Shown: positions 1 through 8,495 of the stretch, in pieces | How the letters are laid out: each line of letters begins with the position of its first letter | Numbering within the stretch: position 1 is the stretch's first letter | Source: Telluribacter roseus | GTDB lineage: Bacteria > Bacteroidota > Bacteroidia > Cytophagales > Spirosomataceae | Length of the DNA: 64,000 bases | Assembly: GCF_017355915.2 (NCBI RefSeq) | Contig: NZ_JAFEUV020000002.1 | Coordinates: forward strand, 186,001 to 250,000 | Direction of reading: 5' to 3' | Notes under the pieces: generated by a model | What the model was told of the DNA's origin: nothing | What the model saw: the letters and a program-made list of their open reading frames with translations, nothing else | Database searches by the model: none | Program-made: the position numbers and the translations under genes

Positions 1-111
1 GAAGTAGCCCTGACCGACCATAAAATAGAAGTACCTAAGATTGTATTCATGAAAATAGCTCAGGTAATCAAGGTAAAAGCCCGGTACCAGCTCACACCCT
101 ACAACCGATAG
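1..111 (+). CDS. YceI-like family protein, C-terminal end only
   Basis: An open frame enters from the left edge and stops at TAG 109-111, giving 36 residues that end in LTPYNR. The segment DHKIEVPKIVFMKIAQVIKV resembles the last strands of YceI-family lipid-binding beta-barrels (typically a D-x-x-I-x-x-P-x-x-V...I-x-V pattern before the final strand). YceI proteins are small, usually secreted, isoprenoid- or lipid-binding lipocalin-like proteins. Only the tail is present, so signal peptide and start cannot be judged. The assignment rests on a short motif and is tentative. A hairpin at 144-178 follows the stop. Confidence 0.5.
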   Translation, partial: EVALTDHKIEVPKIVFMKIAQVIKVKARYQLTPYNR

Positions 112-143
112 CTGATTTTAGAAACCGGCGATGTAACTACAAA

Positions 144-178
144 AAAGAGCAGCTACCTGATAAGAGTAGCTGCTCTTT
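144..178. terminator. Bidirectional hairpin terminator
   Basis: A perfect 13-bp inverted repeat (AAAGAGCAGCTAC / GTAGCTGCTCTTT) with a 9-nt loop lies between the stop of the YceI-like gene and the stop of the convergent ABM-like gene. A run of A just left of it gives a U-tract to minus-strand transcripts. Confidence 0.7.
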
Positions 179-240
179 GGCAATCAGTACTAATGTCTGT
201 GCCTGGTATGAATTAGCGGATGGATATGTAGTCGTTGGAA

Positions 241-528
241 TTAGTCTAGCGACTGGTGTACATCGTACAGCACTGGTGCTACCGGTCCTTTGGCTAACTT
301 ACTTACCACAGGCAGTAGTTGTGGGCCAATAATGCTTAAGGCGGCATCGGCATGTTCCCTGCTTGTCCAGAAACCCAGCAGACCAAACTTTTGATCCTCA
401 TGGGTCAGGAGCATGATCTTCTCACATCCGTCTATTGATTTAATTTTGGGCAATATAGTACCTACTGCATCCAATACCTCCGCCTTTTGCTGGGGATCGA
501 CTTCAAAGTTGAGCATCCGTATGACCAT
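241..528 (-). CDS. Small ABM-fold (dimeric alpha/beta barrel) protein
   Basis: This 95-residue protein has no signal peptide. Its pattern, an N-terminal strand (MVIRMLNFEV), a helix ending at a conserved glycine (KIKSIDGCEKI), a strand pair with GLLGFW and a helix SREHADAAL, fits the antibiotic-biosynthesis monooxygenase (ABM/YgiN-like) fold. Such proteins act as small dimeric oxygenases, isomerases or quinol-handling enzymes, and sequence alone does not fix the substrate. It is the last gene of a minus-strand row behind the flavin monooxygenase (64-bp gap) and the aminotransferase. Its stop faces the hairpin at 144-178. I cannot see a clear promoter before it, so co-transcription with the monooxygenase is likely but inferred. 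Confidence 0.6.
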   Translation of the reverse strand: MVIRMLNFEVDPQQKAEVLDAVGTILPKIKSIDGCEKIMLLTHEDQKFGLLGFWTSREHADAALSIIGPQLLPVVSKLAKGPVAPVLYDVHQSLD

Positions 529-592
529 AACTGTGTGTTGTTTATTAGTAAAAGGGGATAAATTGTAGTGAAGGGGTCTAAACTATCCCTTA

Positions 593-2257
593 TCAGCTTC
601 TTTGCTTAGGGAGCAGATTAAACTCCATAGGGGTTTCTTTAGAAAGCACAAAAATCTCAATGGCATGTTTCAGGAAGGACTCCACGGGCGTAATACCGGC
701 GAGCATCAGGTCAATATGAAAATACACCCACTGCTGAAGCCAGCAGGTATTGTGTGCCCAGATGAAGGAGTGGAGGAGACTATTCCTGCTTAGTTGCCGG
801 CTGGCTACCCTTTCCATCTGCTTCTGGGTACGTTCCTTCCGCACACAAAGGTGGTGAATAGTCAGATCGGCGGAGTTAGTGGCCCGCATCGGACCAAAAC
901 TTGTCCATAAGGCCGTAGAAGAGGCCATCACCGGTAATTGGGGTACAATGAAGTGGTTATACAGCTTGGCGTTGGTATCCAGCTTGAACGGTTCGCCATC
1001 CCTGGCCAGTTTCAGGGTATCAATGCCGCTTTTATTGCCGGTGGCCCATATGACTACATCGCAATCCTGTTCGCTGCCATCTTTGAGTAGTACGCTGTCT
1101 TCTCTGAACTCAACGATCTCCCCTTTGCTATAAGGTACATCTTTAAGGTCCTTACGCTGGGTGGGGCATAAGACTCCGCCGTGAAAATGGTTGAAATCAG
1201 TATGTGGGTCGCCATAGGCATACAGGTACCCCGATGACCAGTGGAGTATAGCGCCCAGCCTGGAAGAAACACCCGTCCAGAGTACAGTAGCCAGGTAACT
1301 CATACCCCTCACTTTATTCATGAAGGAAGTATCATGGAACAACGTTTCGTATTTATAAAACAAATAAGGCTTACGCATTAGCCAGGTAAAGTTTTTATAC
1401 CCGGCCCTGCGAAAGCCTAGTACCACGTCGCAGGCCGCCTTGCCCCCGCCTACTATGATTACCTTTTTGTTGTTGTCTATAATGTCATTGAAGTCGGCGG
1501 TCTTATACTGGATGGTATGCAACTGCTTGCCCATGAACTTTTCAGCTCCCTTGATAGTCGGTACATCACCAAATGCAGCCATGGAGGCCCATATGACCAT
1601 GTCATAAGGTCCTGATTCCCGTTGCTCCCCGGTTAAGGTATCGGTTATCCTGATCGTGCCTTTCTTGTTAGCTGAGTTATAATCAACCGAATCTACATTT
1701 GAATTGAACTGAACGTACGATCGTAAGCGATTCGCGTCGGCAAAACGATGGATGTACCGTTCCACTTCTTCGGCCATTACCTTTCCCCCCTGTATATCAC
1801 GATCGGTACTATATGGAAGCCCATCAAACGAGGTTACCGTCATGTTTCCGTGGATCTGCAAGCCATGATAGCGCAGATTTTTGTTCCAGGTACCGCCTAT
1901 ATCATCGTATCGCTCAAATACGTCAACGTTTGACACGCCTCGCTTCTTAAACCGCTCAAGGCATTGTAAGCCGCTCCAGCCTCCACCGATAATGGCGACC
2001 CGGAGGTCCTCGGGTTTACGATGATACGTGTACCTGCTCTTTATTAGCCCACGTTGAATGGCTATTACCAGCAGCATCACCGGTATGAGCGCAACGAACA
2101 GCGCAAAAAATATCAATGAGAAAAAGGCTACCAGCAGCCAGCCCAAGGGGGCCCACCACTTTGTTTTCTCAGTGGGCTGTCCCAGGCTCGAGTAGGGAGT
2201 GATCATTGCCGGAACGCCTGGGTTCTCGCTCACAAGCGGTGGTGCTGTCGTTACCAT
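593..2257 (-). CDS. Membrane-anchored flavin-containing monooxygenase
   Basis: A 554-residue protein. Residues about 35-70 form a long hydrophobic segment, so the enzyme is anchored in the membrane. It is followed by the FAD-binding VAIIGGGWSGL, the FMO/Baeyer-Villiger-type signature FMGKQLHTIQY (FxGxxxHxxxY) and a second nucleotide-binding VIIVGGGKAACDV for NADPH. DVVIWATGNKSG near residue 405 is the usual ATG-type motif of the family. These enzymes use NADPH and O2 to oxygenate nitrogen or sulfur atoms or to insert oxygen into ketones. The substrate is not predictable. An N-terminal membrane anchor is not typical of soluble bacterial FMOs. The gene starts 36 bp after the aminotransferase stop, suggesting one transcript and possibly consecutive steps on an amine substrate (inference). 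Confidence 0.85.
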   Translation of the reverse strand: MVTTAPPLVSENPGVPAMITPYSSLGQPTEKTKWWAPLGWLLVAFFSLIFFALFVALIPVMLLVIAIQRGLIKSRYTYHRKPEDLRVAIIGGGWSGLQCLERFKKRGVSNVDVFERYDDIGGTWNKNLRYHGLQIHGNMTVTSFDGLPYSTDRDIQGGKVMAEEVERYIHRFADANRLRSYVQFNSNVDSVDYNSANKKGTIRITDTLTGEQRESGPYDMVIWASMAAFGDVPTIKGAEKFMGKQLHTIQYKTADFNDIIDNNKKVIIVGGGKAACDVVLGFRRAGYKNFTWLMRKPYLFYKYETLFHDTSFMNKVRGMSYLATVLWTGVSSRLGAILHWSSGYLYAYGDPHTDFNHFHGGVLCPTQRKDLKDVPYSKGEIVEFREDSVLLKDGSEQDCDVVIWATGNKSGIDTLKLARDGEPFKLDTNAKLYNHFIVPQLPVMASSTALWTSFGPMRATNSADLTIHHLCVRKERTQKQMERVASRQLSRNSLLHSFIWAHNTCWLQQWVYFHIDLMLAGITPVESFLKHAIEIFVLSKETPMEFNLLPKQRS

Positions 2258-2293
2258 AGTATAGTACGGAATAGTTAATTGTAGGATATTAGC

Positions 2294-3871
2294 TTACGCA
2301 AATTGTTTCTCAAACCAGTACTGTACATTCATTTCCAGCTCTTCTACTGAGCTCCTGTCTTTATGCTTAATGACCGAGTCCTTATAGTTGATGTCGTAAT
2401 CTTTTTCCCATTCGCGGAAATGCAGCGCAAGCTGTTTTATAGCATTCACCATATATCTTACTTCATGGTCGGTGTGGGTCGGGTGAATGGATAGTCGTAT
2501 CCAGCCAGGCTTAGTTGATAAGTCTCCCGTGTCAATCATATCGCATATTCCCTTAGATACTGTTTTTGATACGTTTAGCAGGTGATGTCCGTATGTACCA
2601 GCGCACGAACAACCGCCCCGCGTTTGGATGCCAAATCTGTCGTTCAGCAATTTGACCCCTATGTTATAGTGTAGATCATCTATATAGAATGATACAATAC
2701 CTAATCGTTTCTTCTGATTTTTAGCCAGTATGTGGATGTTAGGTATGGCTGACAATTCGTCCCAGATCAGGTCTATTATTTCCTCTTCTCTTCTCCGTAT
2801 TTTTTCCACGCTCATTTCCTTCTTGAGCTGCATACACAGAGCTGCACGTATCGTTTGCAGAAAAGCGGGCGTACCACCATCCTCGCGGGCTTCTATATCG
2901 CTTACATAGCTACGTTCCCCCCAGGGGTTCGTCCAGTTTACAGTTCCTCCACCCGGATGATCAGGGACAGAATTGGTGTATAGCTTTTTGTTAAAGACCA
3001 GAATTCCGGTAGAGCCCGGCCCGCCCAGAAATTTATGGGGAGAGAAATAAATCGCATCCAAGTATTTTCCTGAGCGATCATTAAGGTGCATATCGATATC
3101 TACATAAGGTGCACTGCAGGCAAAGTCCACAAAACATACGCCTCCTGCCTGATGTATTACCTGGGCTATCTCGTAGTAGGGAGTCATGATGCCGGTTACA
3201 TTGGAGCAGGCGGTAATCGCAGCGATCTTTACCTTTCTGTCTTTGTACCGGTCAATGGTTGCTTTGAAGTTCTCAACGGATACCAGGCAGTCCTCATCCG
3301 GCTCTACAACTACTACTTCCGCTATTGTTTCCAGCCATGATGTCTGGTTGGAGTGATGCTCCATGTGCGTAGTAAATACAACCGGGCGGTCTTCCGGGGC
3401 TATCTGTATATGGTCCTGAAAACGTTCATGAATCTTTAAGCCAAGTATTCTTTGCAGCTTATTGATTACGCCGGTCATTCCGGAGCCCGAGTTGATCAGT
3501 ATATCGTTTCCATTGGCGCCCACATGTTCTTTTATGATATGTTGTGCTTCGTGGTACGCATAGGTCATGGCCGATCCGGTATGGTTCGTATCCGTATGCG
3601 TATTGGCCACCAGCGGGAGGAATTTTTTCAGAAGCCGCTGCTCGATCGGATAGTACATTCTGCCGCTGGCAGTCCAGTCAGCATAGATCATTCTGACACC
3701 ACTATGATAGGGTGTCTTTATGAAAAGGTCTCCGCCTATAATCTCATCGCGGTACTTGGAAAAATATCTTTCCATAGCAGACTCAGTAGTGGCAGGCTTC
3801 AACAGGCTAGGTTCGCGACGGCGAAATGTATGAGTGAGAACGTCTCCTCCGGTAGTAATTGGTAGATTCAT
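2294..3871 (-). CDS. Class V aminotransferase-fold PLP enzyme (cysteine desulfurase-like)
   Basis: A 525-residue fold-type I PLP enzyme. YFSPHKFLGGPGSTG carries the Schiff-base lysine, which I place at K280. The HTDTNHTGSAMTYAYHEA and NSGSGMTGVI stretches are the cofactor-binding N-terminal part seen in SufS/NifS-like class V enzymes. GGCSCAGTYGHH near residue 417 contains cysteines where cysteine desulfurases carry their catalytic loop, so desulfurase, lyase or transaminase activity all remain possible. It is longer than SufS (about 400 residues). The first 32 residues before MERYFSKYRDE may be non-native, and M33 is a plausible alternative start. It is the first gene of the aminotransferase-monooxygenase-ABM row, 105 bp downstream of the hybrid regulator gene on the same strand. 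Confidence 0.8.
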   Translation of the reverse strand: MNLPITTGGDVLTHTFRRREPSLLKPATTESAMERYFSKYRDEIIGGDLFIKTPYHSGVRMIYADWTASGRMYYPIEQRLLKKFLPLVANTHTDTNHTGSAMTYAYHEAQHIIKEHVGANGNDILINSGSGMTGVINKLQRILGLKIHERFQDHIQIAPEDRPVVFTTHMEHHSNQTSWLETIAEVVVVEPDEDCLVSVENFKATIDRYKDRKVKIAAITACSNVTGIMTPYYEIAQVIHQAGGVCFVDFACSAPYVDIDMHLNDRSGKYLDAIYFSPHKFLGGPGSTGILVFNKKLYTNSVPDHPGGGTVNWTNPWGERSYVSDIEAREDGGTPAFLQTIRAALCMQLKKEMSVEKIRRREEEIIDLIWDELSAIPNIHILAKNQKKRLGIVSFYIDDLHYNIGVKLLNDRFGIQTRGGCSCAGTYGHHLLNVSKTVSKGICDMIDTGDLSTKPGWIRLSIHPTHTDHEVRYMVNAIKQLALHFREWEKDYDINYKDSVIKHKDRSSVEELEMNVQYWFEKQFA

Positions 3872-3976
3872 AGGGCAAGTGCTGCCTGGTTTAGGGAGTA
3901 ATAAAACAGCAGCACAAGTCTACAAGTATAGGCCCAGAAGGAGGTGGAGAATTGTCCTGAATAGGTGGAGAATTGT

Positions 3977-6900
3977 TCAGCCCTTGGCTGATTGGCGAAA
4001 ATTGGCAGGAGGAGTGCCAAATTCCTCCGAAAATACCCGGCTGAAGTACTTCGGATCATCAAAGCCAACGGCATACGCTACTTCTGAAACGTTCAGGGTA
4101 GTAGTAGCTAGCAGCTCCTGGGCTTTTCGTAAACGCAATGCGCGAAGGTACCGGTTCATGGATAGGCCTGTCAGGGCTGTCATCTTCTTATAGAGGGTAG
4201 TTCGGCTCATGCCCATTAGCTGGCATACATCATCTATCGAAAACTGGGCATTATCCAGGTGGGCTTCTACAGTAGTACGTAGCTTAACCACAAACTCATC
4301 TTCCAGTGGCTCGTCTGGTCCGGCAGGGGCCACATTATCCTGAATAGTACCCAGAGCTAGCTGGCTGTAGTAGATCTGCAGCAGGCGCCGGGTCTGGATC
4401 AGGTTACCCAATACCAGCAGCAACTCTTCCCGTAGAAAGGGTTTGACCAGGTAGGCATCGGCTCCGCGCCGTAATCCGGCGATGCGGTCGTTCGCGGCTG
4501 CCTTGGCGGTTAGCAAAACAATGGGGATATGGCTGGTTTGTTCGTTGTTTTTGAGTGTATCACACAGCTCAAACCCATCCTTGAGTGGCATCATGACATC
4601 ACTTAAGATCAGGTCCGGCATTTTATCCAGCGCCAGGTCAATGCCCACCTGGCCGTTTTCGGCCCGTATTACCTGGTAGTAGGCTCCGATGCAGGCTTGA
4701 ATGTAGGCGGCCACATCGTCATTATCCTCTACCAGCAGCAGTACTGGCCGGATTACCGAAGCGGGCTGTTCCGACTCGCTCCACTGAGAGCCATTCAGGT
4801 CGGACCTATCCAGGCCGGACCCATCCAGGCCGGACCCATCCAGACTGGATAGCTCTGGGCTGACTAGTACCGGAGCCACCAATTGCTCCTGGGTCAGTTG
4901 CGCCTGACAGGTAAATGGTAAGCTGACCACAAATTCGGCTCCCTGGCCCTGCAGATTTCTGACGGCTAGCCCACCGTGCATGAGCAACACCAGTTCACGT
5001 ACCAGCGACAGTCCTATACCGGTGCCGTTGAGCTGCGAAGCTGATTGATTGTCCGTCTGGCGAGGCCCGGCCTGGCGAGGCCCGGCCTGAAAGAATCGGT
5101 CAAAGACCTTAGGCTGATTGGCCGGTTCAATACCAGGTCCGGTATCGCTCACGCTGAACTGAATCCAGGGTTTGTTCAAACAGGTGGTTGGGGAAAGTTC
5201 CTCATGGTATCCTAGTGGATTTAAGGGCTGCCAGCTGTCCCGAAGCTTTAACTGATAGGAGACGTGCCCGCCCCCGGGGGTAAACTTCAGCGCATTGGTC
5301 AGCAGATTAGAAAGAATGTCCTGCAGCTTGTCACGATCAAAATCAGCTACGCAGGTCTCTACCTCCAGAACACAATGCAGTTGAATATCCCTGGCCTTAG
5401 CCATCGACTGAAAGGATTCAACAAGATAGCGGGTAAAGCACACCAGATCGGCGCGCACCAGGTTCAGATGCATCTCCCCGGCTTCAATTTTGGAGAGGTC
5501 CAGTATCTGGTTGATCAGCCTTAGCAGATTAGCGCCGTTGCGCTCGATCAGTCCGGCTGCATTCTGAAGCAGTGGCAATTGTACCTCTGGCTTATAGCCT
5601 TTGAGCTCGGCAGCCATGCCCAGTATAACCGTGAGAGGTGTACGAAACTCATGCGAAATATTAGCAAAAAAGTGTGAGCGGGCCTCGTTGAGCCGCATCA
5701 GATCCTGAGCCTGCTGCTCAATAATCTCTTTATCCTGTTCAATGCGGGTAGTGGCGTGCCTGACCTGAGCTTCCAGTCGTATTTGTTCTACCTGATGTTG
5801 CCAGATACGCCACCGTAGCCATGCCCATATACTGGCTCCTACCAAGAGGGCCAACCCAATCAGAAACCAGGTACGCAGGTAGACCGGCCGCACTACCACC
5901 AGCTTTATGTCCAGCGTGTTGCCCGACCATTGCCCGTCGGCCGCCTGTGCTTTTATCAATAACTGATGGTCGCCGTAGGGTAGGTTGTTCAGCCGTAGTG
6001 TAGGTTCCGTCTGGTAGGTCCACTCTTTGCCAATGCCCTTGAATTGGTAGGCATACACGTTCTTTTCGGCATTAACGTAATTAAGCAGGGCAAAATCCAG
6101 TTCACTGGAACGGTCATCGGGTTCTATGGTAATGGTACCCGTAGTTATCACATCATCTGTCTTATCGACGATTCGATCCTCTACATGATTGTACTGCCGT
6201 AATGATGTGATGCGCAGGGGCAACTCAGCTTCCGGTTTCTGCTTTTGAAAATCACGGGGATCGAATGCCGTAATCCCGTTCAGCCCCCCAAAGTAGATGC
6301 GCCTGTTCTCCTCCTGATAATGCGCAATCCGGTTGAACTCGTTATGGGTAATACCATCCTCCACAAAATAGGCCCGGGTAGTAAACCGGGTAGGGTCAAA
6401 CTGCATGATGCCGTAGTCGCTGCTCATCCAGAGGTGTCCCCGCTCATCGGGGTACACGGCGTAGATATTGTCATTGGACAAGCCTTCGCTGCGCCGGAAC
6501 TGACGGTACTGGTTTTGCCGTCGGTTCCACCGGATCAGTCCGGCGTTGGCGGTAGCCAGCCAGTATATTCCTTGAGTATCTTGGTAGAAATGCTGGTAAC
6601 TTTCGGCTGGCAGATAGAAATCGCTCCCTCCCCCGCTCCAGTAACGCGCCGTTATGCCTTTTTGAGGATGGATGGTATATAGGCCGGTATTGGCACAAAT
6701 CCAGAAGGTACCTTGCCGGTCAGGAGCAATATGAAGTATATGGGCCTCGGCCAGTTCAGTAAATTGGTTGTATTGTATAAAAGGTTTTAGCTGTCCCTGC
6801 TTGGCCTCATACAGCAAAAGCCCTCTTCGGCCTCCCAGTAGCCATTGTTCATGACCAAACGGGTGAAGGGTCCAGGCGCCCGAGCCCTTGGGTAAGTCTG

Positions 6901-8200
6901 TAGTGGTATGGGAAGCAGTAGACGGTTTGTAACGAACAAGCTGGTCACTAATGCCGCCATAGAGCGTACCCTGCCCATCATGCATTAGCGCATACGCGGA
7001 AGCAAAAGCATCACTATTCGTTTGGAATATCTTGGGTATATACAACCTCCTGGGTACTCCGCCCAGTCGGTGGGAGGTATACAGGCCAATGTTTTCCAGA
7101 TTGGCGAAGACTTGATCGCCTTGTACGGTAATGCCCCGAATGGCCGCTACATTTTTCTCCTTCGTATTTTCCTGATAGAATAATCTCTGAAAATGGTTTT
7201 CGGCCAGCTTTACCTGATACACACCAAAACCGGTACCTAACCAGAACAGACCGTTCCGGTCACGGAAAAAACTTCTGTTCTCAATCGGGTCACCCGACGT
7301 CTGACCGTCGATAGTCAGTACAACTCCTTTGGTTGAATCCCGCAGGCTAATTCCATCCCAGATCAGGCCGGTGCGGTCAAATGCGTAACAAACCGGAAAA
7401 ATGTACTGATTCAACGATTTTAGCAACGAATACGGCCACTGACGACGCTGCCCGGACTCGTCTACGCTATAAAATAACTTAGGAGTTTGCCCGGACGGAT
7501 CATCGGCAGAATAGAAAAATTCTATACCGGCATTACGCTGTCCAAAGCAGATGATTATGGATGCCTCGGGATGGAAAAACTGATGCAGGATACGCCCATC
7601 CGGGGTCAGTTCAACCAGGTACTTGTCATCCGCAATGGCCCAGACCGTATTGCGGGCTGTGACCTGAAACACTGCCAGCCTCTTAAACTGTGACAAGGAT
7701 ACATACTGCAATCCAGATTTGGGATGGTACGAAATAAGAACAGCCGGCTGGTAGTCTGTAAAGAATATGGTTCCGTTGGCACTACCGAGCAGGCGCTGAG
7801 GAGTATCAAATAAGGCGGAGGGACGCCGTTTTTTAAACTTTTCTTCAAACGAAACAGCCTCATTGGTTACGGGATTAAACAGCGTAATATGTGACTGGCC
7901 ATACGGCCCCAGGAGCCACAAGTACCCGTCGGCATCCTGCGCGATAGACTGTATATCGTCAAAGCCAAGTCCGTTCCGCTCTTTGGTATAGCTCGTAAAC
8001 TTTAGACCATCGAAACGGTTGAGACCAAACTTGGTGCCGAACCACATGAAGCCCTGCTTATCCTGAAAAATAGCGTTCACCTCCCGGTGGGACATTCCAT
8101 CTTCCGGGCCATAGCGTTTTACTGAAGCGGTATACTGCTGGGCTTTTGCAAGCAGGCCTAGGCAGAGGAGTATGCTCAGTGTCAGAGGTAGACTTCTCAC
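3977..8200 (-). CDS. Hybrid two-component system: Reg_prop sensor, kinase, receiver, AraC output
   Basis: A 1407-residue one-protein signalling system. It has a signal peptide (residues 1-20, ending AKA), a large periplasmic sensor of two-component propeller repeats (to about 700; motifs such as GLSNDNIYAVYPDERGHLWM), a Y_Y_Y-like domain (about 710-770) and one transmembrane helix (about 778-800). HisKA follows with FFANISHEFRTPL (His near 848), then HATPase (N box about 970, GTGIGLSL about 1060), a receiver (LILSDVMMP, Asp near 1199) and an AraC helix-turn-helix at the C terminus. Such proteins sense extracellular or periplasmic ligands, often glycans, and regulate neighbouring genes in Bacteroidota. 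No SusC/SusD genes are nearby; the closest candidate target is the downstream aminotransferase row. Two 15-bp tandem repeats sit inside the gene. Confidence 0.95.
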   Translation of the reverse strand: MRSLPLTLSILLCLGLLAKAQQYTASVKRYGPEDGMSHREVNAIFQDKQGFMWFGTKFGLNRFDGLKFTSYTKERNGLGFDDIQSIAQDADGYLWLLGPYGQSHITLFNPVTNEAVSFEEKFKKRRPSALFDTPQRLLGSANGTIFFTDYQPAVLISYHPKSGLQYVSLSQFKRLAVFQVTARNTVWAIADDKYLVELTPDGRILHQFFHPEASIIICFGQRNAGIEFFYSADDPSGQTPKLFYSVDESGQRRQWPYSLLKSLNQYIFPVCYAFDRTGLIWDGISLRDSTKGVVLTIDGQTSGDPIENRSFFRDRNGLFWLGTGFGVYQVKLAENHFQRLFYQENTKEKNVAAIRGITVQGDQVFANLENIGLYTSHRLGGVPRRLYIPKIFQTNSDAFASAYALMHDGQGTLYGGISDQLVRYKPSTASHTTTDLPKGSGAWTLHPFGHEQWLLGGRRGLLLYEAKQGQLKPFIQYNQFTELAEAHILHIAPDRQGTFWICANTGLYTIHPQKGITARYWSGGGSDFYLPAESYQHFYQDTQGIYWLATANAGLIRWNRRQNQYRQFRRSEGLSNDNIYAVYPDERGHLWMSSDYGIMQFDPTRFTTRAYFVEDGITHNEFNRIAHYQEENRRIYFGGLNGITAFDPRDFQKQKPEAELPLRITSLRQYNHVEDRIVDKTDDVITTGTITIEPDDRSSELDFALLNYVNAEKNVYAYQFKGIGKEWTYQTEPTLRLNNLPYGDHQLLIKAQAADGQWSGNTLDIKLVVVRPVYLRTWFLIGLALLVGASIWAWLRWRIWQHQVEQIRLEAQVRHATTRIEQDKEIIEQQAQDLMRLNEARSHFFANISHEFRTPLTVILGMAAELKGYKPEVQLPLLQNAAGLIERNGANLLRLINQILDLSKIEAGEMHLNLVRADLVCFTRYLVESFQSMAKARDIQLHCVLEVETCVADFDRDKLQDILSNLLTNALKFTPGGGHVSYQLKLRDSWQPLNPLGYHEELSPTTCLNKPWIQFSVSDTGPGIEPANQPKVFDRFFQAGPRQAGPRQTDNQSASQLNGTGIGLSLVRELVLLMHGGLAVRNLQGQGAEFVVSLPFTCQAQLTQEQLVAPVLVSPELSSLDGSGLDGSGLDRSDLNGSQWSESEQPASVIRPVLLLVEDNDDVAAYIQACIGAYYQVIRAENGQVGIDLALDKMPDLILSDVMMPLKDGFELCDTLKNNEQTSHIPIVLLTAKAAANDRIAGLRRGADAYLVKPFLREELLLVLGNLIQTRRLLQIYYSQLALGTIQDNVAPAGPDEPLEDEFVVKLRTTVEAHLDNAQFSIDDVCQLMGMSRTTLYKKMTALTGLSMNRYLRALRLRKAQELLATTTLNVSEVAYAVGFDDPKYFSRVFSEEFGTPPANFRQSAKG
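4796..4855. repeat. 15-bp in-frame tandem repeat in interdomain linker
   Basis: Three near-perfect copies of CAGGCCGGACCCATC plus a decayed fourth lie end to end. They encode an acidic G-L-D-x-S repeat in the linker between the HATPase and receiver domains of the hybrid regulator. Copy-number change would keep the frame and alter only linker length. Confidence 0.8.
5057..5086. repeat. Two perfect 15-bp tandem copies in the kinase ATP-lid region
   Basis: CTGGCGAGGCCCGGC occurs twice in tandem, encoding QAGPRQAGPRQ between the F box (VFDRFF) and the GTGIGLSL G2 box of the histidine kinase domain. This is the position of the ATP lid, so the duplication lengthens a functionally mobile loop. Confidence 0.75.
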
Positions 8201-8495
8201 GGATTTCTATAGTGTGTGGACACAGCTAAAAGCGAGTAGAAGCTGGCGTTGAGGCTGCAGTTCTAAATTGCTTTTACTGAATAGTTTAAATAAGTACATT
8301 TATAGATACTTATATCCATGTACCGGGAGATATTTAGTAAAAGGCAACGATCCACTAAGGTACCTGTAGCCCTCCCTCTGCCGGAGATTAGAGCTTATGG
8401 GCCGGAGGTCTGCTTTATTTACGGCAGAAATACGCTATTTTACCTAACAAAGTAGTTTACTTTTATCTTAATGGAACATCCCGAACTACCTATGT
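8201..8495. other. Divergent intergenic region, no gene seen
   Basis: These 295 bp separate the start of the hybrid regulator (minus) from the cNMP-domain kinase (plus). It must hold both promoters, but I find no exact TAnnTTTG element with a spaced TTG on either strand. The right half is AT-rich near 8440-8480. No convincing small coding frame was found. Confidence 0.4.
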
